DNA of 64,000 bases from Dugong dugon. Lineage: Eukaryota; Chordata; Mammalia; Sirenia; Dugongidae. The stretch spans positions 86,301,601 to 86,365,600 of the forward strand of contig CM057472.1 in the NCBI GenBank assembly GCA_030035585.1. Reading direction: 5' to 3'. Positions 34,221 through 45,717 of the stretch are shown piece by piece. Each line of letters begins with the position of its first letter. Position 1 is the first letter of the stretch. Both the position numbers and the translations under genes were made by a program. The notes beneath the pieces were generated by a model. It was given only the letters and a program-made list of their open reading frames with translations. It did no database searches and was not told where the DNA came from.

Positions 34221-34418
34221 GTGCTCACAGAAGAGTTCCGCCTGGATTACTGCCACCTCTGGCAGTCTCTGATCTGGATGGACATGAAGAAGGTGAAGAA
34301 GTACAGCCAGCGCCTGGGAGCCGGCGAGCTCTACCCCTTGTTTGCCTGCATGCTGACGGCCCGGTCATGGAACTCCGTCAACAGGGGCATCAGCCAAGCT
34401 CCAGTCACTGCCGCTGAG
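34221..34418 (+). CDS. ADCK1: ADCK1 exon, C-lobe after the metal site
   Basis: This internal exon of 66 codons is in phase 0 at both ends. The acceptor is cccaccttag and the donor gag|gtaggt. It reads VLTEEFRLDYCHLW…GISQAPVTAAE. It encodes the helical C-lobe that follows the DHG motif, including the LTEEFR segment and the YSQRLGAGELYPLFACMLTA segment recognised from ADCK1. No frame damage is seen. A perfect (TG)48 repeat starts 109 bases after the donor. Confidence 0.97.
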
Positions 34419-34524
34419 GTAGGTGGCCCCCTCCTGGTCCTGTCACTTCCTGAATGCAAGGGGAAGGACCAGGGGTGGCCTTGAGACTCCTTCTAACCAA
34501 GGTCTCGGATTCTAGACTGGAGGG

Positions 34525-34629
<105 letters not shown>

Positions 34630-35192
34630 CGCATGTGCATGTCAGAATTAGGGGAATGTTAAATGAGAAGAAGGGGGCAGGAGGAGAAACAGTTCTCCTG
34701 AACAGAAGACAGGAAAGGACAGGATATCCCACTGTATGTTCTTCAGGCCTTACCAGCCTGGACATATAAACAGGGCAATGTTAACTGTAGTAACCCAGAC
34801 CTCTGTGGCTTTAGCTCCAACTGCTCATGCAAGATTTTAGGCTCTGCCAGGTTCTCTCAGGACTTCTGGGAATGCCCAGGGACTGTCTCATGTGTGTTCA
34901 TGAATACATCCGGCCCCACCTCTGCTGTGTGGTGGCACCCAGCATGGCTTCTCTGAGGTACCATATGGGAGAAAGTGCTTTGCTTACTCTTCTGAGGTAC
35001 CCAAGCAGTGCTGCTTGTCCCATTGTCCTGCAGAGTTTTTAGTAAAACAGCTTTTTTGGTTCTCTATTTGTAGCTCATTTCTCCATTGGACCTAGACAAG
35101 AGTTCCATGGAGACTGGGCTGGGAAACAGATCCTAGGAACATCTGTTCCTCATGCTCATTGTCACCTGTTCCCATGAGAGAAGTTTACCGGG

Positions 35193-35757
35193 TGCCTTAG
35201 TTATCTACTTCTGCTGTAACAGAAATACCACCAGTGGATGGCTTTAGCAAACAGAAATTTATTTTCTTATACTCAAGGAGGCTAGAAGTCTGAATTCAGG
35301 GCCCCAGCTCCAGGAGAAGGCTTTCTGTCTCTGTCGGCTCTGGGGGAAGGTCCTTGTCATTAATCTTCCCCTAGTCTAGGAGCTTCTCAGCACAGGGACC
35401 CTCTGTCCATATGCTCTGCTCCCAGTGCCTCTTTCTTGGTGGCATGAGGTCCCATCTCTCTGCTCGCTTCTCTTTCCCTTTATCTCTTGTAAGATAAAAG
35501 GTGATGCAGGCCACACCCCAGGGGAACTCCCCTTACATTGGTTCAGGGCTGTGACCTTAGTAAGGGTATTGCATCCCACCCTAAACTTCTTTAACATGAC
35601 CTAATTTTGCCTCATTAACCACAGGCAGAGATTAGGATTTATAACACATAGAAAAATTACATCAGATCACAAAATGGAGGACAACCACACAATACTGGGA
35701 TTCATGGCCTAGGCAAGTTGACACATATTTTGGGGGGACACAATTCTATCCAAAACA
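35193..35757 (-). mobile_element. Solo LTR of the ~515-base family (minus), intact 5-base target duplication
   Basis: The + strand begins tgccttagttatctacttct and ends caattctatccaaaaca. Exact flanking duplications CCGGG are at 35188-35192 and 35758-35762. It is about 565 bases, ~50 longer than its relatives, because of extra sequence around 35500-35600. An AATAAA-like polyadenylation region is expected on the minus strand near the 'gcaaacagaaatttatt' block. Confidence 0.9.
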
Positions 35758-35934
35758 CCGGGGCAAGCTCATTCTTCCTACTCAGCATGTGCTCCACCCG
35801 GGAGGTCTCTCACTTCTCATGGAATTGACTTCTGTCTTCCCATTCTATCAGTTTTGCAGACCCATCCAGATCTGCCTGAATCCATGTGGTAGATGGGCTG
35901 GCTGAGGCCCCTTCTCACCATAAGGACAGGGTCC

Positions 35935-36090
35935 TACTCTTGCAAGTCAGAAAGACGTGGGTTCTAGTTCCAGCACCTCTTCTTCCTGGGGGTGTGACCT
36001 TGGGTGGTTCCCTTCACCTCTTTGAGCCTCATGGCCCTCATCTATAAGCTGATATGTGGTAGGTGGCTTTAGGAATGGTGGGATGCAAAG
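35935..36090 (+). mobile_element. MIR (plus)
   Basis: 'agacgtgggttctagttcca', 'gggtgtgaccttgggtggtt' and 'ctctttgagcctcatggccc' are in MIR order. Confidence 0.8.
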
Positions 36091-36207
36091 TCTCAAACAA
36101 TGTCATCAAGAGGCCATCTCTCTCCATCTCTTGGCTCTGCTTTCCTCCTAGTTGACATCAGTCTTCAGCCAGCTTGGTGGCACCAATGACCACCAGCAGC
36201 CCCAGGC

Positions 36208-36399
36208 TTAAAAACCAAAAACCAGTTGCTTTTGAGTCATTTCCAACTCATGGCGACCTCATGTGTGTCAGAGTAGAACTATGCTCCATAGCGTTTTCAA
36301 TGGCTGATTTTTTGGAAGTAGATCACCAGACCTTTCTTTCAAGGGGCCTTTTGGTTAGTAGCTGAGTACATTAACTGTTTGCACCACTCAGCAACTCTA
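36208..36399 (-). mobile_element. AfroSINE, second subtype (minus)
   Basis: 'aaaaaccagttgcttttgag', 'catgtgtgtcagagtagaac', 'ttttttggaagtagatcacc' and 'tgcaccactcagcaactct'. About 20 bases are missing before 'ccttttggttag'. Confidence 0.85.
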
Positions 36400-37732
36400 G
36401 CACCAGAGTTACATAGCATTAAAGCTCATCATCTCAGAAGAGACACAGTCTTCTTCCTTTGTGGAATAGGGATGATATGGATGATAATTACCGCTTTATT
36501 GATAATATATGTAAAGTGCCTGAAGTTCATCCATTCAACAGACATTTGTTCTGCCAGACTCTGTGCTAGGTGCTGAGGATGCAATGATGAACAGACAGGC
36601 CTTCATGTAACTTACTCCTTGGTTGAGAGAGACAGTAAGCAAGTGAACAAACAGGTGAATGAATAATTACAGGTTATAGTTGCCATGAAGGAGGGAAGCC
36701 GGGTGCTGTGATTTGAGTAATGGTGGGGGTGGGTGGGAGGGTGCTGTAGGTAGTGTGCTCAGAGAAAACCTTAATGAGGAGTTGACTTCTAAGCTGAGGC
36801 CCGAAAGACAAGTGTCAGATGGCGGTGGTGGGCGGGGGAGCTCCCCAGGGGAAATCTGAAAGTGACTGTCGTATGCAGAAGGTAGGAACAGACGGAAGAA
36901 AGAGGCAGACCACTCCAGCTTGAAACAGTGGTCTAAGACTTATTATGGGGAAAACTTACATACAAGGCGAGGTCCTGGGCAGCAGAAGGATGGGTAGATC
37001 TTAGTGCTGCTGCCCCAGCTCCAGAGATTATGTAGAGGGGCTAATGTGGGTTTGCCATGCAGCCCCCCTTCCTTCAAGTCCAAAATGTCTCCAGATGTTA
37101 TCATTTGGATCCAGATTCCTTCAAGGATGTTGTGTTTCCTGCTTCAAGGGTATTGTATTCCTTGGTGTCTTATTCATTTCTGGGAATGGGGATGTTTGCC
37201 AGGACTGTGGTCAACTTCAGGACTGGAGGCAACTCGCAGGTCCTGGATTGGTCACATCCTCATTTGTCTTTCCAACAAGACAGGCTGCAGCCAAGGGAAG
37301 AGATTGGAGAAAGCATAGCAGGCGGAGAACACACCTGTGCTAAGGCCTAGCGGGAGGAAAAAGCTTGGTATGGTCTGGAGTGTGGTGTGGGGGATGGTGG
37401 GATGAGAGGAGTTTGGAGCGCTGGGCACAAGAGCGTCACACAAGGCCTTATAAGCCATGGGAAGAAGTTCAGATTCATTCCGAGTACAAAGCAGAACCTT
37501 CAGCAGGCTTTAAGCAGGAGAATGACTTGTTCAGATCTGCTATTTTTAAATTTCTGTCTAGAGAGTTGCACAGGGAGCAGTGGGGCAACCCCGTTAGTAG
37601 GCTGGGGACTGGGGTAGGACCCAGGTCGAGCAGTGATGGGGGTCAAGCACTGGCAGCAATGAAGATGAAGAGAAGTAGATGAAGCCAAGATGTATTTTGG
37701 AGGTAAAATTGAGAGGACTTTTTGTTGTATTA

Positions 37733-37930
37733 AGGAGCCCTCCTGGCACAGTGTTAAGTGCTTGGGTGCTAACTGAAAGGTCATAGGTTGGAACCACTAG
37801 CCCTCTACAGGAGAAAGATGCGGCAGCCTGCTTCCGTAAAAATTACAGCCTTGGAAACCCTATGGGGCAGTTCTGCTCTGTCTTATAGAGTCACTATGAG
37901 TGGGAATCGACTCAGTGGCAACGGGTTTGG
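37733..37930 (+). mobile_element. AfroSINE (plus)
   Basis: 'aggagccctcctggcacagt', 'gctaactgaaaggtcatagg', 'ggaaaccctatggggcagtt' and 'ggcaacgggttt'. Inserted in the ancient repeat. Confidence 0.9.
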
Positions 37931-38024
37931 ATTTTTGTTTTTTTCTGTTCAATTAGATGTGGAGAGGAGGAAAAGGGAAGATTCAGAGTTGCATCATAGG
38001 ATTTTGAGAAGAGTCATAGGGTAG

Positions 38025-38879
38025 CTCCAGTTGTGAGGATTTTTGTTTTCTTTATGTAGAGGTGTAATCCATACTGAAGGCTGTGGTCTTTGATCTTCTT
38101 CACTAAGTGCTTCAAGTCCTCTTCACTTGCAGCAAGCAAGGTTGTGTCATCTGCATAACACAGGTTGTTAATGAGTCTTCCACCAATCCTGATGCCCCAG
38201 TTCTTCATATAGTCCTCACAACTGCACCAGTAAGCAGCATCGTGATTAACAGAGAAAAGATTGAAGTTGTCAAGGATTTCAGTTTACCTGCATCCACAAT
38301 CAACACCCATGGAAGCAGCAGTCAAGAAATCAAAAGACGCATTGCATTGGGCAAATCTGCTGCAAAAGACCTCTTTAAAGTGTTAAAAACCAAAGATGTC
38401 ACCTTGAAGACTAAGGTGCGTCTGACCCAAGCCATGGGGTTGTTTTCAGTCGCCTCATATGCATGCGAAAGCTGGAGGATGAATAAGGAAGACCAAAGAA
38501 GAATTGACGCCTTTAAATTGTGGTGTTGGCAAAGAATATTGACTATACCATAGACTACCAAAAAAATGAACAAATCTGTCTTGGAAGAGAAGTACAACCA
38601 GAATGCTCCTTAGAAGCAAAGATGGCAAGACTGCGTCTCACACACTTTGGACCTGTTATCAGGAGGGATCAGTCCCTGGAGAAGGACATCATGCTTGGTA
38701 AAGTAAAGGGTCAGCAAAAAAGAGGAAGACCCTCAGCGAGATGGATTGACACAATGGCTGCAACAATGGGCTCAAGCATAACAACGGTTGTGAGGATGAC
38801 GCAGGACTGGGCAGTGTTTCATTCTGTTGTACATAGGGTCACTATGAATCAGAATCCACTTGACAGCACCTAACAACAA
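38025..38879 (+). pseudogene. RTE (BovB-like) LINE copy with inverted 5' segment, dead reverse-transcriptase fragment
   Basis: The left part (38025-38212) is on the minus strand and reads NWGIRIGGRLINNLCYADDT…LHLYIKKTK, with the YADD reverse-transcriptase active-site motif. The right part (38213-38879) is on the + strand and reads VSSIVINREKIEVVKDF…EIKRRIALGK…ACESW…RIDAFKLWCWQRIL, then MLGKVKGQQKRGRP…ARWIDTMAATMG to a stop in the tail cctaacaacaac. Minus and plus parts are consecutive pieces of one RTE protein. The plus part has a frame break near 38550. CATAGGGTAG flanks the whole element at 38015-38024 and 38880-38889. The copy lacks the 5' endonuclease region and cannot be active. Confidence 0.92.
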
Positions 38880-39144
38880 CATAGGGTAGGGGGTGTCACT
38901 TCCTGACATAGGGAAAACTTGGGGAAGGACATATTTAGGGTGGGAGCAGTTGTTTTGAGACATTTAGATAGAGGTGTCATGGGCAGTTGAGTCTTAGAGA
39001 AGAGGTCCAGGTTCAAGATACAAATTTGGGAGTCTTCAGCATATAGATGGGTATTTAAAGCCACAGGAAAGGATGAGATCACATGGCAGATAATAGATCT
39101 CAATAAACTATATCTGTTTTTATTAAACAAGGTAGAATTCTGTG

Positions 39145-39400
39145 TTTGGATTCTTATTCATTCATCAAGACCCAGCTTAAATGCCAGCTCTTTAAACAAG
39201 TCTTCTCTCCTCCAGGACACCTCTCCTCATCACCCCAGTGATCTCTTACTACTTGTATCACTGATGTGGCAAGTTCCTTATAACCCCCTTGCAGAGTAGT
39301 TATCTGTATACACATCATAACTCCCCAGCTGTGTGGTGAGTGCCTGGAGGGCAGGGGCCCTGTCTTGTATATCTTTTTATCTTCCACAAGTTCCCTGCAG
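39145..39400 (+). mobile_element. L2 3' end (plus)
   Basis: 'attcattcatcaagacccag', 'cttaaatgccagctctttaa' and 'gagtgcctggagggcagggg' are L2 3'-end blocks. Confidence 0.8.
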
Positions 39401-39589
39401 TCATGGGACTGGATCCAGCCAAGTAGAGGTGTTTGTGTAGGTTCTGGAGACACCGACTCTATTTGCTCACTTTGAATAAGAACCTAGTTGGAAAGTAAAC
39501 TGAGTCACTCCAGGCCAGCTCAGTCTCTCAGTCTTTCTGAGCCCTGGTCTTATTGAGAATTAGGAGAACCTCCAACACTGTATCGGGGA

Positions 39590-40150
39590 GAATGTTTTTG
39601 GTTGCTTGTAACAACAACAAAAAACTAAAAGTGGCTTAAACAATGAACAGTTTGTTCTCTCCATAACAAGAAGCCTGGAGGTAGGTGATTCCAGGTTGGT
39701 TAATTCAGAAGATTAACAAACGCAGGACTCTGGACTTCTCTGTGATTTTCTTGGTTTTCCTCTCGTGATTTCAAGATGGCTGCAGCTGCTCGAAGCTTTA
39801 CTGTCTTTGTTCAATGGCATCCAGAGACAGGAATAGAGGGTTTATTTCTTCTTATACATCATTTCTTAAGGGCAAGAAAACCTTTCCCAGAAGTCCCCCA
39901 ACAGACTTCTTCTCATATCTCATTGGCCAGAATCGTGTCACACGTCCCTGCCTCAACCAATCACTTGGCAAGGGGAATGAGAGCTCAGAGTCAGCATTGG
40001 CTGAGCTGTATCAAGATGTCCCCCACCCTGGGGCTGGAAGGGGCTCAGCCACCCTGAAGAACATGGCCCCAAGACATCAAGTGAACAGAGCTGAGGTTCT
40101 TTTACAAAACAGAAGCAGAATCGCTGTGGGGTAGCCACTGAACAGAGTCT
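39590..40150 (-). mobile_element. Ancient interspersed repeat, same family as 12590-12930
   Basis: 'aaaagtggcttaaacaatga', 'gatttcaagatggctgcagc', 'aacctttcccagaagtcccc' and 'accaatcacttggcaagggg' match the order at 12590 and extend it. The family is not named with certainty. Confidence 0.6.
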
Positions 40151-40536
40151 ACCCCAGACACCCACCATCAGGATCTGTCTAGGCTTGAAGGGGTAGCCTG
40201 GATGGGTGAAGGCCCTTTCTGTTTGGGCTGAGAGGGGCTGTCGCCAGGCCAGTTCTGACATTGCTAAGAGGTGGATCCCTTATGGTGAGCTATGGCTTGG
40301 TCTGGCCTTAGCCATCAGAGCAGGGTAACCTTGCAGCAGGGAGGCAGATGGCCTCTTGGTGTCTGGCTTCCTGTGGACATGTTCAAGTCTGACAGCTCTT
40401 GCCTGGGGGACATTTCAAGTTTCACAGCACTCAGTTATCAGCCACATAGACATGCTCCTGGAAGGCTGAGTGCTGCTTCTACTATAGAAAGGTGGCCATA
40501 GTGGTAATGCCTTTTGGCAGCACTGGGGCCCCTCTA

Positions 40537-40732
40537 TAAGGAACCCCAGTGGCAAATGATTAAGCACTTGGCTCGGCAGCTAACTGAAAGGTTGGTGGTT
40601 CGAACCCATCAGCTGCTCCACAGGAGAAAAATGTGGCAGCCTGCTTCCATAAAGATTACCGCCTTGGAAACCCTATGGGGCAGTTCTACTTTGTCCTATG
40701 AGCTGGAATTGACTGGACAGCAGTAGGTTTGG
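40537..40732 (+). mobile_element. AfroSINE (plus)
   Basis: 'aggaaccccagtggcaaatg', 'gctaactgaaaggttggtgg', 'ggaaaccctatggggcagtt' and 'agctggaattgactggacag'. Confidence 0.9.
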
Positions 40733-40934
40733 GGCCCATCGATATGACTTTCATGGATTGAGAGCCTTTCTCCTTTTCTCTTATGACCCTCTCGGTACTG
40801 CTGGGAGGTGGGCAGAGAGGGTAGTATCATTCCCAGTTTTTCGGTGAGGACAATGAATCAACAAAGACTAACGGACTTATTCAGAGTCACACAGGCCTGC
40901 TGTATCAGGTGGAGTGGCAGTAGAGCTAGGTGGT

Positions 40935-41165
40935 CAGGGTATGGGCTAGGGAGCTGGACTGCCTGGATTTAAGTCCAGCCTTGCCATTTACTAGCTATAA
41001 GTGAGAGGGAGTGGGCAGGTTACTTACCTTCTCAGTGCCGAGGTTTCCTCGTTTTAAAGTGTGAATAATCCATTCACCTCATAGGACTGGAAGGAGTAAA
41101 TGAGTTGATATATGCAGGCATTCCCAGAGTGCTTGGTTTATGTAGTTAGTGCTTCATACATGTTA
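40935..41165 (+). mobile_element. MIR (plus), nearly full length
   Basis: 'ggagctggactgcctggatt', 'agccttgccatttactagct', 'gcaggttacttaccttctca' and 'ggagtaaatgagttgatata', ending in an (atc)n-like run. Confidence 0.85.
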
Positions 41166-41810
41166 TTTATCATCATTATCATCATCATCATGGTTGTTGT
41201 TTTTCTGGAAGGAGAGATCAGAGCTGCACTGTCATGCTCAGGATTCTGGCTGGAGGCAGTAACCTGCCCAGAGCCACACACAGGTCGGGGGCGGGGAAGG
41301 AGCAGAAGCCAGGCCCCAAACCTACACACCAGGATTGGGCTGGGCTGTGGGAATGGCCAGTTTTGAGGGCTCACCCCAATGCTGCTCTGGGGGCATCAGG
41401 ACCTCAGGTGTTGGGAGGGATGAGACTGGCTCCAGGCAGTGTGGGCCGCAAGACTCTGGGTATGTCTGATGAGTCACAGTCAGGCAGGGTATGGGGCAGG
41501 ACTTTGGGACTGGGGTAGGGAGGGTTCGGACCTATGGACTGACCCAGCTTGGGCTTGGCTGCAGGGGCAAGGGCCATGACTCAGCTAGTACCAGCTTCCA
41601 GGGATCTTTCCAGGCTTGGCTGCAATAGATGGTCAGTGAATGAGCCTTGGGGAATAAGAGAAGGATAGATCCCTGGGCAGGAAAACCAGCTAATTTCAAC
41701 TCCATCAGATGGGGTTGGGGTGGAAGGGTTGGTGGGTAAGGCAGTTTCCTGCCCCAGTCAGTACTGGCTTGGGGTATTTGGGGATGGGTAATGTTGACCT
41801 TAGACATCCC

Positions 41811-42012
41811 TGGGTGGCGCAGATGGTTAAATGCTGGACTGCTGGCAAAAGGTTAGTGGTTCGAACTCATCCAGAGGTGCCTCGGAAGACAGACCGGGCA
41901 ATCTGCTTCCAAAAGGTCACAGCCTTGAAAACCCTACTGAGCTCAGTCCTACTCTGTACACATGGGTTTGCCAAGAGTCAGAATTGACTCAACAGGAACT
42001 AACAACAACAAC
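41811..42012 (+). mobile_element. AfroSINE, second subtype (plus)
   Basis: 'catccctgggtggcgcagat', 'catccagaggtgcctcggaa' and 'gggtttgccaagagtcagaa', with the tail aactaacaacaacaac, which is longer than in most copies. Confidence 0.9.
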
Positions 42013-42139
42013 AAATTGTTGACCTTGGCTGTGAGGAGCCAGGGATGAACTGCAGCAGAAATGGGGCCTGTTCCCTCTTTATGTGCTGTCCTGTGTCCAG
42101 TGAGTGGCCAGAAGCTGGAGTGTGACATTCCATCCAGAG

Positions 42140-42400
42140 CCTATTGTACTGGTCTTCAATTTAAAAAAAAGTTAAAGTCAATGTCACTGAACTGTGCATG
42201 TAGAAATTTTTGAAATGGTGTTATCTTTGGCTATGTGTATTTTCACCAAAAAAAAAAAAAAGGTTGAGAAGTTAGAGGGTTGACATGTTGTGGGGTTGTT
42301 AACCAATGTCATAAAACAATATGTGTACTACTGTTTCATGAGAAACTATTTGTTCTGTAAGCCTTCACCTGAAGTACAATTAAAAAAAAAAAAATGTTAA
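42140..42400 (+). mobile_element. Two poly(A)-tailed retroelement 3' ends in succession (plus)
   Basis: The first ends 'gaactgtgcatgtagaaatt', 'tgtgtattttcacc', then 14 A at about 42248. The second ends 'gttaaccaatgtcataaaac', 'gttctgtaagccttcacctg', 'aagtacaatt', then a run of A at about 42383. They are L1-like or lineage-specific 3' ends and lie within 420 bases of the next ADCK1 acceptor. Confidence 0.55.
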
Positions 42401-42551
42401 AAGAAGAGCTCTTTCCCTTTGGGGAGTGTTCCTAGTAGTGCTAAGGTAACTGCTAGCAGCCCCCTCCTGGAGTCTCCTTGCAGCTCCCCACTCCCATGGC
42501 CGCCACATCCCATACCAACCATTTATTTCTGTCTCCCCACTGCTGCTTCAG

Positions 42552-42745
42552 GAATCAGAAATCCGGGACAATGCGGCCAACTACCTTCCCCAGATCAGCC
42601 AGCTTCTCAGCCATGTGCCACGCCAGATGCTGCTGATCTTCAAGACCAACGACCTGCTGCGTGGCATCGAGGCTGTCTTGGGCACCCGTGCTAGTGCCAG
42701 CTCCTTCCTTAACATGTCTCGCTGCTGCATCAGGGCGCTGGCCTC
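42552..42745 (+). CDS. ADCK1: ADCK1 exon, C-terminal region
   Basis: This internal exon of 194 bases starts in phase 0 and ends after two bases of a codon. The acceptor is ctgctgcttcag and the donor tc|gtaagt. It reads ESEIRDNAANYLPQ…RCCIRALA plus a split serine. The NAANYLPQISQLLSHVPRQML and LLRGIEA segments are recognisable ADCK1. The donor is unusual in having TC rather than the common AG as its last exon bases, compensated by a consensus GTAAGT. The split codon becomes TCG (Ser) when joined to the last exon; in human I recall Glu here. The frame is open throughout. Confidence 0.96.
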
Positions 42746-44088
42746 GTAAGTGTGGGCTCCTGTCTCTCCCTCCTCCCCCGGCTCCCAGCCTGCCCAAGGA
42801 GACCCACCCACTTCCATGTTCTCCCACCAGTCCACAGGGCCCTGCCTGAGCTTCCCAATCTCCAGCTTTCCTTGCAGGAAAAGTAGGGGCAGAGAACACC
42901 TCCAGCAAACTGCTGGTGCCTCGGAGCAATTTTGTGGGTGGTCAGAGAACAACCTGTGCTTGTGAAAAGTGGCAGAGTCCAAGACTTCACCCTCCTAGCC
43001 CAACTACCCAGCTTCCCAGGCAATTCTTATCAGGAAAATTTGAAGTGTTTTCTAAGAGTATCAGCCCCATCCAGGTGTCCCCTGGACTTGGGGTCAGGAA
43101 CCCCTGATATGTATCCCATCTCTGACTGGTCCAGGGTCCTATAACTGCCTCCCCAGAGACTGGCCAGGAGCTAGGCCAGTGTTCTTTTCCTTGTGAATGT
43201 AGCTGTGACTTGGGAAGGGCTGCATGAGGAGGAGCATGAATGGAGCAGACTCTTTCAATACCTCAGATCTTGTCAGATGCCTTTTTAGATGCCTGGGTAC
43301 CCTTGGGGTGTTGGTGAGGAAGGGAAGTTGCTCCTTCAAGGAGAAGGTGGCAAAGGAATGAGGGTTTTAGGCCCTTCTACCTAAGTGTGGTGAATACACA
43401 GAAAGGGTCATCTTCTGGCTGAACCTTATCGCCCAAAGGAAGAAGTCTAGCCTGTGGTCAACTTCCATACTAGGCAGGGAATGGATCATTCTGGAAAATT
43501 ATGTGGTGAAGGGAGAGTTGACCATATGTATCATGCATTCACTATCAAATATCAAATTAGATTACTGCAGAATATACTGCACACTGAAATGGCTGAACGT
43601 GATTTATTCTTCTTCTGAGGCTTCAGGAAATGAAGTCTTGAATAGGTCATCATCATAAACACCAGTTTTCATCATGTCCTTTTGCTGATGTTGAAAGGAT
43701 TGAGCTGGGCTGAATTCACAATGGCCTCTGCCTCTCAGGACCGCCTGAGCAGGTTTCCAAGTGATTCTCACCATCAGAAAGTTCGGCATATATTTACTTT
43801 TGGAAAAAGAGAAACGTTGGAATGTTCTACTTGATGGGTCCATTAAATTATTGATCCTGTTAAACAACTGCTTTTGTTTACCCTACTTGCTTGAAAAACT
43901 CTTTTGGAATATTTGAGTTCCTTTGGGCCCTGACTGGGCAGTAGGGTGATCACATAACCAAGAGCAGTCCACAGCGGGAGGGAGCTGGTCAGTTGGGCAA
44001 AGCCACCATCCTCCATTTCCTAAATGATACTGAGCTAGTGTTTTTTCCTCTCGAGCTCTCACTCTTTCCCTCCTTGCCTCTCCTCCAG
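42746..44088 (+). other. ADCK1: ADCK1 last intron, 1,343 bases
   Basis: Runs from gtaagt to …ctcctccag. I see no SINE or other transposon in it; it appears to be unique sequence. Confidence 0.9.
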
Positions 44089-44260
44089 GCACAAGAAGAA
44101 GAATACTTGCTCGTTCTTCAGAAGGACCCAGATCTCTTTCAGTGAAGCCTTCAACTTATGGCAGATCAATCTTCATGAATTCATTCTGAGTGTGAAGGGG
44201 TTGAGACTTGCCAACTGGGTCTTGGCCTTGCTTTGCTGGCTGTTTCCTGCATCACACTGA
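44089..44260 (+). CDS. ADCK1: ADCK1 last coding exon with stop codon
   Basis: The acceptor is ctctcctccag. The first base completes the serine split by the intron. Fifty-six further residues follow, starting HKKKNTCSFFRRTQ and ending LCWLFPASH, then TGA at 44258-44260. The lysine-rich start, the ISFSEAFNLWQINLHE segment and a short hydrophobic end (VLALLCWLF) are characteristic of the ADCK1 C-terminus. The hydrophobic end could associate with a membrane, which is inference. With the five exons upstream it gives 329 residues, against about 530 for the full protein in human (from memory), so roughly 200 residues are encoded before the window. Confidence 0.97.
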
Positions 44261-44857
44261 GTGGACTTGCTCTCCCCTGTCCCTTTCTGGTTTGACCCTA
44301 TGGTGGGGAAGATGTCTTTTCACTCCCCACTTATTTGCCATGTCTCCAGCCACTTGCCCCATTTCTACCACATGGTGTTCTGAAGCCCCAGGTCACTCTC
44401 CATGACACCAGTATCCTCCACTTTTGGAATTCCTCTCCCCAGTCTGCAGTCCTTGTCTCAGGGCCCACAGGCTGTATCATGGAATAGATTTCTCTCCTTA
44501 TCCAGGGAGAAGACACAGCAGTCTGTTTTCCAACTCCTGGTATGTGCCATTGGGTTGAATGTCCCCTCACTTCCGTTAACCCTTTATATTGTCAAGGTGG
44601 ACCATGTATCCCACTGAGGGCACATTTAACTTGTAGGAAGTTTGATTTTTGTTGCAGGTGATCATGTCTCTGAACTTGCTAGAGAACAGGTTCCCTCTCC
44701 TTCCCATATCACTCCCCAGAGGTGTGATACTTTTGTAAGTTTCTTTGGCATTTTCAGGCAGACTCCGTTGCAGCCATGAGTTCACTGCTGACATGGTGAC
44801 TTCTTGGGTGTTTTATGTCATGTACTGTGTTTCAATAAAAGAATGCTTCAGTGTTAC
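44261..44857 (+). other. ADCK1: ADCK1 3' UTR (end inferred)
   Basis: About 600 bases from the stop codon to a cleavage point expected 10-30 bases after the AATAAA at 44834. No transposon is visible inside it. The exact end is inferred, and longer forms cannot be excluded. Confidence 0.75.
44834..44839 (+). promoter_or_regulatory. ADCK1: Polyadenylation signal AATAAA of ADCK1
   Basis: Canonical hexamer 574 bases after the stop codon, followed by 'gaatgcttcagtgttacagg' with GT-containing sequence that could be the downstream element. It is the first AATAAA after the stop on this strand. Confidence 0.8.
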
Positions 44858-45717
44858 AGGATTTGTCCATCCTAACTCACTGGTCCCCACCCCAACCCCA
44901 ACCACATGCTGCATCCAGAATGTGCCTCATGGTCCTCGCCAAGGTCTTTTAAATACAGTTCCCCTTTGTTCCTGCTTCCTTGGGGTTTCCCAGGGAGGCC
45001 TAGGGGAAATTAGGTCAAACCTGGGTTTGGTTGGTGGGGATTTTTACTCCAGGTTGTGAGTGAATCCACATTGGCTACTGGATGAGAATGGGCCTGGAAG
45101 CCAAGTGTTGATATGATCTTCTGCTTGGCTTCTTGTGCACTCTGGGGCCACTTCCTGCTTCTTGTAAGTTTCTCTCACCTTTCAAGACCCCAAGACCTTG
45201 GTCAGAGGAGTTAAGATGCCCAAGGCCAGGAATTCAGAGGCTCAGCCAAATCCTTGGACCTTGGTTCCCCTGGATTCTCACCTCGTTCCCTGTGGCCTCG
45301 GCACCTGCCTTGTTTTGCTAGTTAACTTCCTGACTTATCCCTTTGGTTCCTTATTTGGTGAAACCCAGTTTCAGGCCAGAGATCCTTCCTGGTTCCTCAG
45401 TCCTTCTGGAGACTGTGGTCCTGTTGCTGGAACCTTGGTTGCTGTGAGTAGGTTTCCACTCTGAAATCTCTGCTCACCTCTCTGGACTCTATGCTTCTGC
45501 CTTATTGCCTCCTGCCAGCACTGTCCTCTCCCGCCCACTCCATCATTTGGTTCTGTTTCTGAAATATCTCAAAACTCCTGCTCTACCTCCTGTGTCTGTG
45601 TGATCTCCAGGCCCCCAAGACCCCAGATTTGGCAGGTCATGGCTCTCACCAATCACCAGTGCTTGCAGATGGTAACTGTACATGAATCTGTCTGATCTTG
45701 GTTCACCCCATTCACAG

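Larger units (their letters stand above)
37340..39110 (+). mobile_element. Ancient interspersed repeat, split by a SINE and by the RTE copy
   Basis: Blocks 'aggccttataagccatggga', 'caggctttaagcaggagaat' and 'gatgtattttggaggtaaaa' precede the SINE at 37733. After it come 'gaagattcagagttgcatca', then the RTE, then 'gggagtcttcagcatataga' and 'gtatttaaagccacagg'. The order fits one old element with two younger insertions. I cannot name the family with confidence. Confidence 0.55.
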
